From contig JAUIRK010000883.1 in the NCBI GenBank assembly GCA_030549495.1, forward strand, positions 1,173,501 to 1,237,500: a stretch of DNA of 64,000 nucleotides. The letters run 5' to 3'. How positions within the stretch are numbered: position 1 is the stretch's first letter; every line of letters starts with the position of its first letter. Shown here piece after piece: positions 32,590 through 46,239 of this stretch. The stretch is from Nectonema munidae. Lineage: Eukaryota > Nematomorpha > Nectonematoida > Nectonematidae. The notes beneath the pieces are model-generated. The model saw only the letters and a list, made by a program, of their open reading frames with translations. It was not told the origin of the DNA and searched no databases. A program made the translations under genes and the position numbers.

Positions 32590-35500
32590 GAATCTTTGCC
32601 ATTCATCCAGAAAGATCAAGCAAGCACAGTCTAAATGATTCCATTGTATGATCGGGCGCTCTACCTTGGTAATGTGTCTTTTGCAGCTTTGAATCTTTCT
32701 CAAGTTCATCTTTCTGTCAAAGGAGGAATCCTGAGGGTTAAAATGAACACTGCTTACGATGAATAAAACCGATTTTCTTTCTAATAACTCTATAAATCCA
32801 ATGTTAAATTTTTGTGATCCGCTTTCTTTTATAGTGAAAAAAATGGTATTAATATCTTAAGTTTAAATGTCCAAGCATTGAAGAGTAAATTTGATTTACT
32901 TGAAGTTTGTATAGAAAATTTCAAAAAATGTTATATAATTATGACATTGATATACTCTTTCTACAAGAATGTTGGTGCTACGATTATGAATCTTTCAATA
33001 TTTTAGGATATCATTTTATTAATTTTTTCAGCGGTTTATCACAGCATAGTGGCTTAGGTTTTTTTTATCAAAAAAAATATAATTTATAAAATTACCAATA
33101 AAATCTCAGAACAAGACAATTTTGAAATATTCGCTATTACAATCCTTATGCCAAATAATATGAAAATGACAATTTATAATACTTGTCGTAGACCTCATAA
33201 CATTATGCACAATCTAGAAACGTTTTACAGTTATATGAATGATATCTTGTCCGAAACTGAAAGCTCAGAAGTAAATATACTTGTAGGTGATTTTAATTTG
33301 AATATACTTTCTGAAACACAACACATTTTGAACTGTATTAACAATATTCACTCAAATAGCTTTAAATTTTGTATCGATTCTCCCACACGCCCATCATCTG
33401 AAACATGTATCGACAATTTCATTGTTTCTCAGTCTTTACAAAACTTCAGAGTATACGTAATTAATGAGGTCCTTTCAGATCATTATACAATTCTTTTAAC
33501 CGTCAACTTAGAAGTTAAGCGACAAAATCAAAAAAAGTCACAATTTGTCTTTGATGAAAGTTCCTAAATTGACAGAGTTTCAAATCATGACTGGAATAGT
33601 TTGATTATTCAGAATTTCGAAAGTCCAGAGCGCTTCTTGAATATCTTCATTAACCTAATCTCAAATTATGTTTCTCTCTCTTATAAAGGAATTGCACTCC
33701 GTAAAAATTCCAGTCATAATGTCAAAATGAAGGCTTGGATCACTGAAGAAGTTTTACAGATGATAAAGTTACGTAATTCACTTCATAATAACATTAGGAA
33801 ATTTACCAACGATTTAAAATTAATGCGCTCCTTCAAAAAAAACGAGAAACAACATTAAAAATAAGTTAATCTTTTTGAAAAAGGCAGACTATGGGAGAAG
33901 ACTATTTCTTCAATAATTCTGACTCAAAACGAATTTGGTCAAAGGTGAAAAGTGTTATCAATCCCAATAATCATGATCCATGCGCTATTGAAATTGATGG
34001 AAAGATTGTTATACGAATGAAAAACTAATAGCAAACCAACTCAACAAGGCTTTTAGCTTGCCAAATATAGATGATGCAAAAATTACTCATGAAAGAGTCG
34101 ATGTTTTCCATGAAAGTTTCCTCACATTTGAAAATATTTGTGTTAAAGTGGTCGAGAAAGCTATTGAAGAGTTGTCAAATAGTAAAGCCAAAGACGCTTA
34201 TGGTGTAAGCATATATCATATAAAGCTTGTGAAGCCATTTTTATCTCTGCTACTCTGCAACTGCTTAAATCAATGCCGGGATACTTCAGTTTTTCCAGAT
34301 GTTTTAAAAGTCACTATAGGGTTGTACCTGTCCCTAAAAAAGACAAAGGTTTGAAGTTATCTTCTTTTAGACCTATTTCAATTATTCCAACGATTGGAAA
34401 AATTTTCGAAAAGATACTTTTCAAAATATTTGGAAGATAATAAAATGTTAGCAAACTGTCAGTTTGCTTTCCGTAAAGGTTTCTCTACAGAACTCCTACA
34501 TTGCTGTTTTTTTGATAAAATAGTTTCCTATTTAGAAAGAAAAATTGATGTTGGTGCAATATACTTGGACCTAAGCAAAGCGTTTGATAGTGTGTCACAC
34601 AAAATCTTACTAAACAAGCTTATTCATTTTGGTCTCTGTAATTCATCAATTAAATTTTTTGCTTCGTATCTAGCAAATCGCAAACAGTTTGTCAACTACC
34701 ACAAGGTAAATTCTTCTTATCACAACATAACCAGAGGAGTGCTACAGGGATCTTTCTTAAGTCCACTGCTTTTTATTGCATATATGAATGATTTTATCAA
34801 CAGCAGTGACATTTTTTATGGTTTAATATACGCAGATGATGTAACATTAATTTTTCCGTACTGCTCTGATAATTTTGAACTGTTAAAAGAATGCTTATTC
34901 CGGTGTGTTAAATTGGTGTGAACGAAATTACCTTGCCATAAATCAGTCGAAAACGAAATCAATGATTTTCTCGAAAAAAACATCGTGGAAACTTTTTGTT
35001 TGACAAGCTGAACTTGAAAATCTTTTCTGAAGTGAATTTGCTTGATTTAATAATTGAAAATAATCTCAGTTTTAATCAGCACATTACTTATCTTTCTATA
35101 AAGCTCGCCAAAATAAATGGTATATTAGCTCATACCAGAAAGCTCTTTCCAACTAAAGTTCTTCTGATATTACTAAAAACTCTCTTTCTTCCTCATCTTT
35201 ATTACAGCTTGGTCAACTTTGGGTACTGTAATTTACATCGCCTAATTGTTTTGTATAAAAAAGCTGTCAGAATTGTTACCCATTCAAAAAAAATGTCTCA
35301 CACAACTGAACTCTTTGTCAAACTTGACTTGTTAAAGTTGGAAGACGTTTATACTCAAAAAATTGGAATATTTATCCTTTCCAATTTGAACTCTTCGCAT
35401 AATCATTTCCAAAATATTATACTTTTCACTTCAAAACCTTCCTATTTTTCAGAAATGTTATGAATCTAAATAAACCGCGTTTCAGACTTGAAGCTTCTAA

Positions 35501-35940
35501 GCTTTCTATAAGATACAAAGTTGTTTGTTTTTGCGAAAAATAGAGAAGCTTCATAACAGAAAGTTGCTCTTCAGTAAAGAAAATAAAACTCATCATGAAA
35601 GATTCGTTCATTTCTTCATATAGAGAAAAAACATCTTGTAATGTTGTTAAATGCTATATTTGTCAAAATAATTAACTAATGATATTTCTTGTACTCATTT
35701 CATCCTGATGCCCTATTTGCTTTTTAATCTCCTTGTCTCTATTCTAGATGGTGTATTTTTCCTGAAGCGCTTTTCATAAACCTTTGGAAATACATGCGCT
35801 TTCATGTCTTCACTCAATTTTTAATATTGTTCTCCTAATATTATTCTACATAACATTATTCAAACTTTTTGGCTAAAGATTTTTCTTTTCTTTTTTTTCT
35901 TTTGAATTACGCTACCTATAAATCATAATGACTTCTTAAG
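32590..35940 (+). mobile_element. Nearly full-length CR1/jockey-superclade LINE with endonuclease and RT
   Basis: The plus strand holds, in order, an apurinic endonuclease (ILSLNVQALKSKFDLLE, ILFLQECWCYDY, LVGDFNLNI, SDHYTILL), a linker with KAWITEEVLQMIKLRNSL, then the reverse transcriptase (ANCQFAFRKGFSTELLH, AIYLDLSKAFDSVSHK, LQGSFLSPLLFIAYMNDF, YADD). A thumb and C-terminus follow (LLKTLFLPHLYYSLVNFG, LVKLDLLKLEDVY-like). Around six frame breaks make it inactive. The RT motif normally reading GVPQGS is GVLQGS here. The 5' UTR probably begins near 32.6 kb, with no clear target duplication. The 3' end is at GACTTCTTA near 35940, just short of the (TTC)n tail seen in the 11.4-kb copy. Confidence 0.88.
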
Positions 35941-36023
35941 TGTGTATCGAATTTGTAATAGCGACCAAATCTTTTTCGCTTTGTGAATTTCTTTAAATCC
36001 TGCGGACTGCACCACGTAAAGAG

Positions 36024-36150
36024 AAGGGATTTCTGTACAGATTGATTGATCTGGTTGCTCCAAACGCTTATTTCCAGCAAGGTTGTTTTTGTGAGTTAAG
36101 CTGAGGTTCGTATTTGATCCTCGTGAAATACTGAGCAGAGCATAAAATTG
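36024..36150. repeat. Dispersed repeat copy 2
   Basis: Matches 31526-31720 over GGATTTCTGTACAGATT...TGGTTGCTCCAA and more loosely beyond. The following 36151-36600 shows no gene. Confidence 0.45.
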
Positions 36151-36602
36151 GTTTCGATGATATTGACTTTGAGTTGAGGATTTAGAATTTAATTTCGTAG
36201 TTGCATCAAAGCGTAGACGCTAGCAGACTATTTTAAAATCTTCTGTTCAATTATTTAAAGGATATGGAGAAAACGCTTAAAATTCAAAAACGATATGAAA
36301 ATCAGTTCCAACTAAAATAGCTAATTGAAGCCTTTCCAAAGAATGGGAAATGAGATTGTGAATTTTTAATTGACGATACTTTGAAACCAGTGAAAATCTT
36401 CTCGTTTGAAATTCGAAAGATGAGGAAGGTAATATTAATCCAAAATAATAAATATAGGAAAATAAGCACATGCTTTGATTTTGTATACTCAAGGCATAAA
36501 GAGCAGATATCGCTAGACAAGCTGCCAATCGAAAAAATGTCAACACCCTCTAACATATCAAATCTCAAGGAGAAAAAACGTGAGCAAATGTCATTATCTT
36601 TA

Positions 36603-36716
36603 GTTTGTTCATTCGTTCGTTCGTTCTCGTTCATTCACTAGATCTTTCGTTCTTTCTTCGTTCATTCGTTCCTTCCTTTGTTCTTTAGTTTGTTCATTCG
36701 TTCGTTCGTTCGTTAA
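36603..36716. repeat. (TTCG)n/(TTCA)n imperfect microsatellite
   Basis: Repeated TTCGTTCGTTC and TTCATTCGTTC words with interruptions over about 115 bases. Confidence 0.85.
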
Positions 36717-37008
36717 TTAGTTTCCTACTCCTTTAACAAGTTGAGATTTTTGATATTGCGCATCAAAATTTCGTCTTTCAAAACTTTTTCCTAATAACCA
36801 TGCTCACATTTCAGTGATAAAAATTGATACTTCAACTAATTGTAGATTCTTCCCAATATTCCCCATCTGGCTATAAGCCGTAAATTTATGTCCCTTATTC
36901 AAGCTTGGTTCACTGAACCTGTCCTCTACAAAGATTTTCTGATAGCAAAGAAAATGTATGTTACCTCACTTTTATCAATCTCTTACATCTTTTGTGGTTT
37001 TTATCTGC

Positions 37009-37339
37009 CTCTAGACATTAAAGTCCCCAAAGTGGTCGATGGGAATTTTTAGGGATCGATTATTACACAGAGGTTGAAAGGGGTCAGTTAGGTTATGGAG
37101 AATCAATTGAATTTCTAGGCAGGAAAAAATCGAGATAGTCATGAGAGTAAAAAAATAATAAAATATCATTTTATATACTATATTATTTAAAAGCTAAATT
37201 TTCATATATATTGTTGCTAATCTTCATCAGAAATGCAAAAAAATGTTTTCATATTTTTATTTGGGGTGGAAGAGAATTCAAATAATAATCTATGAAGTGG
37301 TAGACGCGTTAAAAAGTTTGACGACCCCTGCTCTAGGCA
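37009..37339. mobile_element. hAT-like non-autonomous element, left end eroded
   Basis: The right end, reverse-complemented, starts CAGGGGTCGTCAAACTTTTT, a common hAT terminus. The left part has AAAGTGGTCGATGGGAATTT, as in related elements. The 8-mers CTCTAGAC (37009-37016) and CTCTAGGC (37332-37339) could be a one-mismatch target duplication. The left terminal CAG is not present, so the left border is uncertain. Confidence 0.45.
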
Positions 37340-38166
37340 AAAAATGATTGTAATATTTACCTGGTTATAGGTGGGCCAATCATTTTAGAGAGGCTGTCGC
37401 CTCTGTTTATTTTTAGCTTCTGAATTTCCTTTTTTATATGCTAAACTGCCTTTTTTCACTTCTAAGCCTTTTCTAAATTCTCATTTTTATGTTCTAAAGA
37501 TTTATACTCATTATTTTATTAGGTAAAGAAGTAGTTAAAACAAAAAAAATTTAATTATTTTAAGGTTTGTTATCGTGACAAATATTTATTGCCAAGTTTG
37601 CTAATATATCCATGAAGAACTTCAAGGATCAATTTTCTTTTCAATCTGAATTTTACTCATTACTTCAGAATATGATTCTTGAAAACGAAATGCGATGTAT
37701 CATTTTGGTGGATGGCATAGTCAAGATATCTAACCTTTCAAAAATTCCTTGATCAAAAACTATAGTGATTCGAAAATGACATATTATATGCATATGATGG
37801 ACATCTTTGAAGTTTGAACAAACATTAATTTATATTAATTTTTCCATTTTGCTTGAATTACGAAAATATGTCTTTCCTTCTATCTTAAATTCAATTAGCA
37901 CCTAAAGATGAAAAGATTATTTCTCTTTACTGCTGATTCGTTTACTTAATGTCACACACGTTCACCACCTCCAATCATAGAACACTATTTTTCCGTTGGC
38001 ATAAAAATATAGAAAAATCAAAATAATAAAGCCAATCAAATTTTTCATGAAAGGTAAAAAGAATTATTAGCATATCTTCAAACACTTTTTTTGGAAAGCA
38101 AGAAATTTGAAGTTCCAAATTCTTAAAAACAAATCTACACGATTCCCTGTCTGCTTTTATTTAATT

Positions 38167-38681
<515 letters not shown>

Positions 38682-40305
38682 AAGGTGAGAATGAATCAAT
38701 AACGGTAATATTGATCTTCAAATCGTTAATTTGAAAAAGAAGTTTATAAATATATCGTTTTTGGAATTAGTAATGGATAAAGAGGAATATATCATTTGTG
38801 TAGCCTAGCTATATATAAAATAAATTAACTAACACTTTTCCTAAAGTTAACTTTACTTGACGAACTTTTGATAAAGACTTAGAAAATTAAAATATTCTAT
38901 TTTTTAAAAAAATATTGTTATAATTTCTATACTTTTTGTATTCGGAGGCATTTCCTATGCAGAGAAGCGTTAGCCAACTATATATAGTATATAAAGTTCG
39001 AAAATTTTAAACACTTATCACTTTTCTTGGGGTCATTAAAAACAACCAAACTTGACATATGTGTTCAGAAGAAAAAGTTTTTGATTGTATCAAATTTTTA
39101 TCATCAAGTTTCATTGAATTTTGTTAAAATTAGAAGACATTGAAATTTTTTAAAAAAAGTGACATAGTCTATATAAAGTGGATAGAATAAAAAAAATAAA
39201 TCATCCTAAACTAGTCTTAAATCTAAACTGTCATAGTATCCAAATAATTTTATATCACTCCTTCACTATACACAAAGAAAAATTCACGGAGAGGAATCAT
39301 TGAAATGCCTCCAAAGAACTACCCGCTACGTGGTATAACGCTAAGATGTTAGAATTTTATATTCAAAACTTTTTTTCAAATATTTGATTAAAAAGAAATA
39401 TTTGAAAAAAAAATTTATATGTGGTATTCATACTTTTAACAAGAATGTGGGAAAGAAAAGTTTTAAGTAAAATCGTGGATTAGCAGAAGTTTTCCCTTGA
39501 AAGGCATGTTGATGGTTTGACCACAATCTGTATGAAACTCTATTGTTCAATGTTTTGAAATCTTTAATCTTGTGCACAATTCAGTAAGATTTTATAAAAA
39601 GAGAGTGCTTGTTTTTTAAAGAATAACATTTTAAAACATGCGCCAATCAAAGAACTATAAAATAAAGTAATTTTACTTATTTGAAATACTATAAGGACTA
39701 GGAGAGTCGTATAAAAATGATCAAAGCACCTAATAGCATCACTCTGCGCAAAAAGAGGAATAAAAATAGATCTCTATTGAAAACACAAAAATGAGTTATA
39801 AAAGATTAAAAAAATGAATATTTTAAACACGTTTTGATATTATTAAAATCTTTTGATAATTTAAAAAAGTAATTTATTTTAAAAAAAAAAATTATTTTAT
39901 TATAAAAAAAAGGTTTCTGTATATAAATAATATTTTAAATATAAAAAAATTTAGAACTTTGAAGATTTTGATGTTGAATGTTATAAGACATCCAACAAAA
40001 AGATACACTAGATAGGAATATCCAAATATTCCTATTTATTGATTAGATAAACCAATAATATGCTCTTTAACAAGTGATCAAATAAGTACACAAAAATCTG
40101 AAAAAATAGTCACAGCTAGATGGACAAAATGGCGCCAAATTTACGAAATTCGTCTGTCTCGAAAAGGCTTTTTTCAAAAAGTTTTCTTTTAGTTCCCTCA
40201 ATTTTTGGGGATACAACAGCCTTTTGCTGATATATTATATTTACGCGAATTATCCCGTTTGGAGCGGAAACTTTTTGGCATAGTACTACTTATAGGTCAG
40301 CTAGA
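38682..40305. other. AT-rich spacer, nothing recognised
   Basis: No coding signal or element found between the CA tract and the LINE tail at 40.3 kb; 37340-38166 on the other side is equally empty. Confidence 0.55.
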
Positions 40306-40420
40306 AGAAGAACTTTATTCAAAACATTAACAAGGATCATTAATAAAAAGAAAATACATATTTTTTTCCTCAAGATTAATAAAATTAGAGATAAAAATTT
40401 CATTGATAGCTAGTTTTTTT
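40306..40420 (-). mobile_element. LINE 3'-end fragment
   Basis: On the minus strand the sequence ends TTTTGAATAAAGTTCTTCTTC, the same kind of AATAAA-TTCTTC tail as the other LINEs in the window. The 5' limit is not visible. Confidence 0.4.
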
Positions 40421-43070
40421 AAAATTTCTAGGTTAGCTAGTTTGATTCAATTTTAATATCTGTAGTGACGGCGCCAAATTCACTACTAAATTTTAATTTT
40501 AGAAAAGCCCGGGTTAAAAAGGCTCCCCGGAAAATGTTCGTGCTGATCTCCTAGCGATAGCGATATTTGTGTTTTTTCAACTGAATTTGTTCAAGTTTTC
40601 CATTTTTAAGAAATCATATTCCATCAAATTTGATTTAAAGTTAAGTTAAATGTTCATATCTATACTTTTTTTTAAAAAAAATACAAGTTGCTCTGTTTTA
40701 GTTTGCTAATTTTGAAAATTTAATTACATACTAAAAATAACTTCCACTTTTTAGGAATGCATTTTTTTTAATTATTTTTTGGATATCTTATCCTTTTAGC
40801 ATTTTTAAATTAAATTGAAGGATAAGAGAGAAAGATTTTAAAAGGTATTCTTACCTTTTGAGGAAAGAAAAATGAAGCGAGGAAATTTTGGTTCTGAAAT
40901 TCAAGCAAATAGCAAAGTGATATAAAAAATTTTTTTAAAAAAAACAAGAAAAAATATTTATTCAGGAAAAATTTGCAGAAATTGAGTTTGTATAATAAAG
41001 TGGTGATGATGATGATGGTGACGACTTGGAGATGATGAAGAGAACGTGAAAAACTCTGAAGGTAATGATGATTAGGGAGAAAATCCTTAAATTATGCATT
41101 CATACCAAAACAATAGGACTCATTAAATATTACAAGAGTGAACATTCTTGCAGGGTAAGCTATTCCATTCACTCTGCAAGAAGTATATAACGCATACATA
41201 TAATAGTAATAATAGTATATCTTAGTATTGATTTGTTAACCTTCAATACAGCGTTGAAAGTTGATGATGCGGTTGCATTTGAAAGAAGATTAATGTCAAA
41301 TCATGGCTTCCAGCGAAAAGTTTCAACGGATGGAGGAAGAAGAATCATATGAGATTTTCTTTTTCCCTCTTCGCCATTTATTCCCACTGGCGGATGATTT
41401 TTTTTAGATATAAACTTTGCTTTCACAAAAAATATTCTTCCGAATTTATAAACAAAATTCGAAGCGAGGTGAAAAACTTTGCTTTTCATTCTGGATTACT
41501 TTGCTTTTCATTCTGGATTACTTTGTTTTTTCAAGATTATTATCAAAAAATTTTATAACTGTATTTTATTAAAAATTGTTTCGAAATTAACTATTAGTAT
41601 AAGTCAAAAAATACTTGAAAAAAAAAATTTTTTTAGCTTTTTTTTTAGATACTGAAAATATTTTGATGGTGAGAAATTTTTGGGATCCAAGAAATTTTAT
41701 ATAAAATCTTATTTCTCAGGACCGCATCAAATTTCCTAGCCAAACAACCACCGACTATCAGCTTCCACGACAAATAAAATCACTTATAGGTCAAATCTTT
41801 TATAAAACATTTTTAAAATGCCTCCAAAGCTTTGCCAAGCTATCGATAAAGCGATTAAATAATGAAAATTGAAACTGTCAAGTTGGAAAATCTTTTTTCA
41901 CGCAATACAGAGTTAATACACTTTTTTATCAAAAAAAAACTCATAAACCCATAATACTTGGCATCTTCTAAAACTTGTCAAATGCTTCTTCACAGAGGGT
42001 AGGTTGTCTTAGGGCCAGTGTTTGCCCGACTATAACAAAATTTGGAAACTTAAATCCTATAACATTATCAGGTAAGTCACGAATTCATCGAATATAAACC
42101 TTTCCTCAAGGATTATATTTTAGTTTTATTTAATCACTATATCTTGATTAAATTTACATAAAATGTTTTACATTTTGATTTAAAAATTTGATTAACAAAC
42201 GTTTTTTTCCTTAGTTAAAACCTTTTTCAATTATTTAATTTCAAAGTCTAAAGTTGATACAGTAATAAATTTACGAATTAGCTTGAAATAAGTAAATCTA
42301 ATATGGGAATTTATTCTAGATGAATGATTTAATACGCGTGAGGCAATATCTAAAATATGTATCTAAACATAGCTTAATTTTTAGCTCGAATAATTTTGTT
42401 AGCAAAATATGTGTAAACTAGAAAATATAAAATGACTAATATAAAAAATTCTAAAAAAAAATGAAAAAATGATGTTTGAAAATTTTTATTTTAAGTATGT
42501 TTTTTCAGTATTGTACCTTTTTTACATTTAAATATACAATAGCGTGTGGCAAGTTGTCTCCCTGGAGGTCTTGCACGACCCCTGATAAAAAACTATTATC
42601 CTTTTGTTAAAACCATTAATCTCACAGTAGTCACAGAGATCAATAGCGCTTATAACACGCAAAATCCAATAACCGATATACCCAATCTGTAAACTTCTGC
42701 ATAAAACTGAGAAAACTTTACACAGAAAGGGTATGAGACAAAGCTGTCAAACACACATCGAATGAATCGCTTTCTTTTTTTGATGTAGATGATATAATAT
42801 CATTTACATGAATAACTCATTTAGATATTCATTATTTTTTATTTCAGACTTGATTTCATTGTAAAAACTCTCTTATCTACATACTTCAGAGAAGTGTAAG
42901 ATGGAAGTGTCCTATCACTGAAGAATAAGAAGCGTGTGAAGTCAAAGATGAAGCAGAATTTTTTTGTATTTCTACTAAAATTTCGCATCTATACAAATTT
43001 TTTATAAAAAAGAAAAAAAATTCAACATAGATTACCCATCTTGTACATTTTTTGGAGGAATTAACATTCT
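40421..43070. other. Spacer with weak signals
   Basis: Includes an exact 22-bp tandem duplication (GCTTTTCATTCTGGATTACTTT, two copies, near 41480-41523) and a hAT-like terminus near 42541-42585 (reverse complement CAGGGGTCGTGCAAGACC). It also has a plus-strand stretch at 41253-41351 that reads LKVDDAVAFERRLMSNHGFQ behind a possible acceptor, too weak to call. Confidence 0.45.
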
Positions 43071-43079
43071 TAATTTAAA

Positions 43080-43740
43080 ACTTTAAGGCAAAAGAAATGC
43101 AAGAATTATTGCACACTAGGATCTGATCAGAGCTTTCGTTGAAAAGAAGAAGAGACGCAAAGTCCAAGTTGAAAACTTATATTCCCTTTTTTCATCTTAT
43201 CGGAAAAGTCATTAATTTAGAACAGTATGGTACAGATACGAAGAAAGGAATCTTGTAACATTTGGATTTGCTTTATGAAGAATTTCTTCAAACTTGGAGT
43301 AACTTGGAAAGTACACAAAAAGCGTTCAATATGGATGTTGATTCATTGAACAATCATTATCTCCAAGAAGAAGCCAAAGATTTAAAATGTGATTCGACTG
43401 AGGCAGATAAATAAGTTTGAACACTTGAAGAATTTGAGGTAAATTATCTTTCAATTTACCCAAAACTTGGAGAACAGGATCTCCGCTTGTTGAATTAAAA
43501 ACAAAACAACGAAATCGACGAAATGTTCAAAGGGATTTGAGCTGTTCTCTTTCTTCCTGGAGGCATAGAATTATTAATCTTGCAAAAACTAAACAACGTC
43601 CATCCATCTTAATTACATTCCAAATATTTTCTATTTTTAAAAGGGGTGAACGAAAGAACGTTTTTCAAAAAAATTGGAAACGCTCTAAAAAAAGTTCATT
43701 CCTTAATTTTATTGAATTTTTCAGCCTTTAGTTGCAAAAA
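43080..43740 (+). other. Unidentified degenerate coding remnant
   Basis: The plus strand retains open stretches such as LLYEEFLQTWSNLESTQKAF and LEEFEVNYLSIYPKLGEQD, spaced by several breaks. The helical, charged character recalls N-terminal proteins of retroelements, but I see no diagnostic motif. I leave it as an old fossil of unknown family. Confidence 0.25.
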
Positions 43741-43874
43741 AATGCTAGATCAAAGTGATAAAGATTTTTTATTTTGCCTTTAGCAAAGTTGGGCACTAAA
43801 GAAGGCATTTAAGCGTTTATATCAAAGTCAAAGTCTCTCCTTCTCAAAACGTACGACTCCACAAACCTGACAGG

Positions 43875-44629
43875 CAGGCCCATAGCTAGAACTTTTCAAT
43901 TGGGAGGGCTGGAAAAAATTTGGGGGGGGGGGCTAAAAAAAATCATTTTAGAGAAATCCTTTTTTTCGTTCATTTGCTTTTTTCCAGTTAGAAAAGCGAT
44001 TCAAAGTGAAAGCTGTGTCTCTTTGATTAATTTTGGCAAAAAGTCTACAGGGAAAGCAAAAAGCAGCGTCTTTCATGACTGAGTATTCAAGCCAAGAATA
44101 TAAATTGTACCAGTTTTTCTGAAATGAACGTGAATCCAAAATTTTTTGGAAAATTTATAATTGGATAGGATCTACTGTCTTTATTCAAATCAGTGATACT
44201 ATTATCTTCAACATCATTTTCACAACATACTTCTTGATGTTCTTCTCGAAACTTTTTGGCAGGAAGAGAATCAACAATCAATTGTTGATTTAAACATAAA
44301 GCTGGAAGAAAACTGAGAAAAAATTTTTTCAATTTTTGTTTAAATATAAAAATACTTTTAATATATGAAATTTAAAAAACCGCTTGTAGCCATTGCAAAA
44401 CTGTGACAAAAAAAGATAGTTTTTTAATTAAAAAAGACGTGAATAAAAGGTAAATAATATTGGATAAAACCTTAAATACAGTCAGATGTCGCATTAGACA
44501 AGGTCATAAAATAAAGGTAAAAATCCTATGCTATGAAAACAAAGTTGAAGTAGAAATATATAAGGGGGGCTTTCTATCTTAGTTAGGGGGCTTAGCCCCC
44601 CTCCCTTGCCCTCTCTGTCTACAGGCCTG
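43875..44629 (-). mobile_element. Internally deleted hAT element (ZMYM1-like)
   Basis: The termini CAGGCCCATAGCTAGAAC (left) and, reverse-complemented, CAGGCCTGTAGACAGAG (right), followed by G-rich runs, form imperfect inverted repeats. The minus strand encodes YPIINFPKNF, then in another frame WYNLYSWLEYSVMKDAAFCF and PCRLF. This is the TTF-type zinc-finger region typical of ZMYM1-like hAT transposases (WLEYSV.KDAAFCFPC). The catalytic domain is missing, leaving a 755-bp element with one visible frame change. No clean 8-bp target duplication was seen. Confidence 0.75.
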
Positions 44630-46061
44630 GATAGGATGAATAAATATACTTAGCATTTACTGCTTATACAGTAAATAGGAAGGAGGTAAAATCGGTTATC
44701 ATTATTGGAACTTTGATAAAGCTTAGGAAGTGTAAGCTATTATAAATAAGTTTGCTCATAAAGGGAAAAACAAATTCTTTAACAAATTTGTAATCAAAAA
44801 TAACGTTTATATCAAAAAAACAATCCGCAAGAAGAAAACATCATTATTCCTAGTATTGTGCGCGCAAAAAAATAATAATTATCGCCATTTTAAGTCCTTT
44901 TTCCCATCATTCATTTCCTTGCATCATTGGTTGCAAGGGAAGTGGGATTAAGAGTTAAGTTTTGAAACGATTCCACAAACATAGAAAACTTCCTGAATTG
45001 ATGCTGACAACTTGAGATGGAATGACCTACAAAAAAGGATCAAAATTTGGGATGCAGAAAAAAAATAATAATATACATATTATAAACACTGTACTGAATG
45101 ACCTATTTTCATTTCCAAAAACAAAATCATTCACAGGAACAAATTAAAAGGTATCCCTGTATGAAAATGTAGGCAAAAACTTCGGAAGGGATCCTAAATT
45201 TTATTAGATATGGACTCTGGCAAAAAGTAATATGATTGTTTAAAAAATCTTAAGTGTTGAAGTGATTTGCATATTTGCTTATATGGTTCTAAATAAACAT
45301 AAATAAATAAAAAGTTAAAACTTGAAAAAATGAAAATTTCAAAAAAAAAATTTTTAAAACAATTTAATAATAAAAAAAATATTATTCCTTTGAAATATTT
45401 CTTTAAAAAATAATCTTAAAATAGAGGGTGAGTAAAATGCAAAACTTTCTAAGATGGTCTATTTACATTTTTCCTAGGCATGTTAGAACAATTGATTTGT
45501 TTCAGGATGCGACATCCTCTAGATGAGTGGATGTGACAAAGTCACTGACCACCCAGCATAAGCAACAAAAAGGAGGTATAGTTTCATGCAGGAACGACCT
45601 TAAATTTGTTTCGGAAGATTTTGTCCGTGTAGGATTTTGTCCTAGGATCATAAAAAACGGTTTCTATATGTGGTCGGTTGCGGTCATTTTCAAGATTGTG
45701 AAAGAATGAAAAAAGTATGCATATGGGTATTAATGTAATGGGAGTGTTGATGTAAGCAAAATTTGTAATTTTGTACAATCACTATGTCAATCATTGCCAA
45801 TCGCGGACTTGACTAAAGTTGTCTGTCTAAATGCGCCGCTCCGGTACTCACGGTGCGTGGTTCAAATACAACATCAAACGTTCTTTGCTCAAAGTTCGAT
45901 ACAAAGAGGTCGTTTATGTCTTTACCTTCACCATTGGAAAAGAAAATAATTTGGTGGTTGAACCTTCATAAGTGTTGGAGTGTGACGCCGCATTTCTATT
46001 TTTTGTGATAATGAGTGAAAATTTTTTTAAAAATAATAACAAAAAAAGCATACTCACTCAC
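44630..46061. other. Spacer left of the Mic10 exon
   Basis: Should contain the remaining Mic10 exon or exons if they are close, but I could not find the expected short C-terminal segment. Open frames at 45527-45778 on both strands overlap each other and match nothing I know. Confidence 0.45.
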
Positions 46062-46239
46062 CTAATCCAAGGCCAAATCCTAAAGCCACTGGCCACGGTT
46101 TCTTCTTGAAAAAGAGGACAGACGCGAGAACGCCTAGAACCGATCCCGTTGCACTTTTGATGAAGAGATCTGTTACGCAGTGTCGCTTAAAATCTGGCAT
46201 GCGCTCTTCCGTTGATCGATACTTCATCCGCGTGTCCAT
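46062..46239 (-). CDS. Mic10 (MICOS subunit), first coding exon
   Basis: Mic10 is a small inner mitochondrial membrane protein that bends membranes at crista junctions within the MICOS complex. The exon encodes 59 residues: a short charged N-terminus, KRHCVTDLFIKSATGSVLGV (first membrane segment), the positively charged turn FFKKKPWPVALG, and the start of the second segment with the Gly-rich GFGLGLG motif. That hairpin with its FF(K/R)(K/R)xxWP turn is diagnostic for the family. The exon ends in phase 1 at TTAG|GTGAGTGAG. The rest of the second membrane segment and the short tail must be in another exon to the left, not found. A CATTTTCAG acceptor at 46249-46250, ten bases before the ATG, indicates a 5' UTR intron. 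Confidence 0.82.

Noticed and set aside
45527-45778. Open frames on both strands left of Mic10
   Set aside because: Neither strand gives a recognisable family, and neither fits as the Mic10 C-terminal exon.
45840-45890. tRNA- or SINE-like box (GGTTCAAATAC)
   Set aside because: No matching A box or cloverleaf could be folded by eye, so not called.
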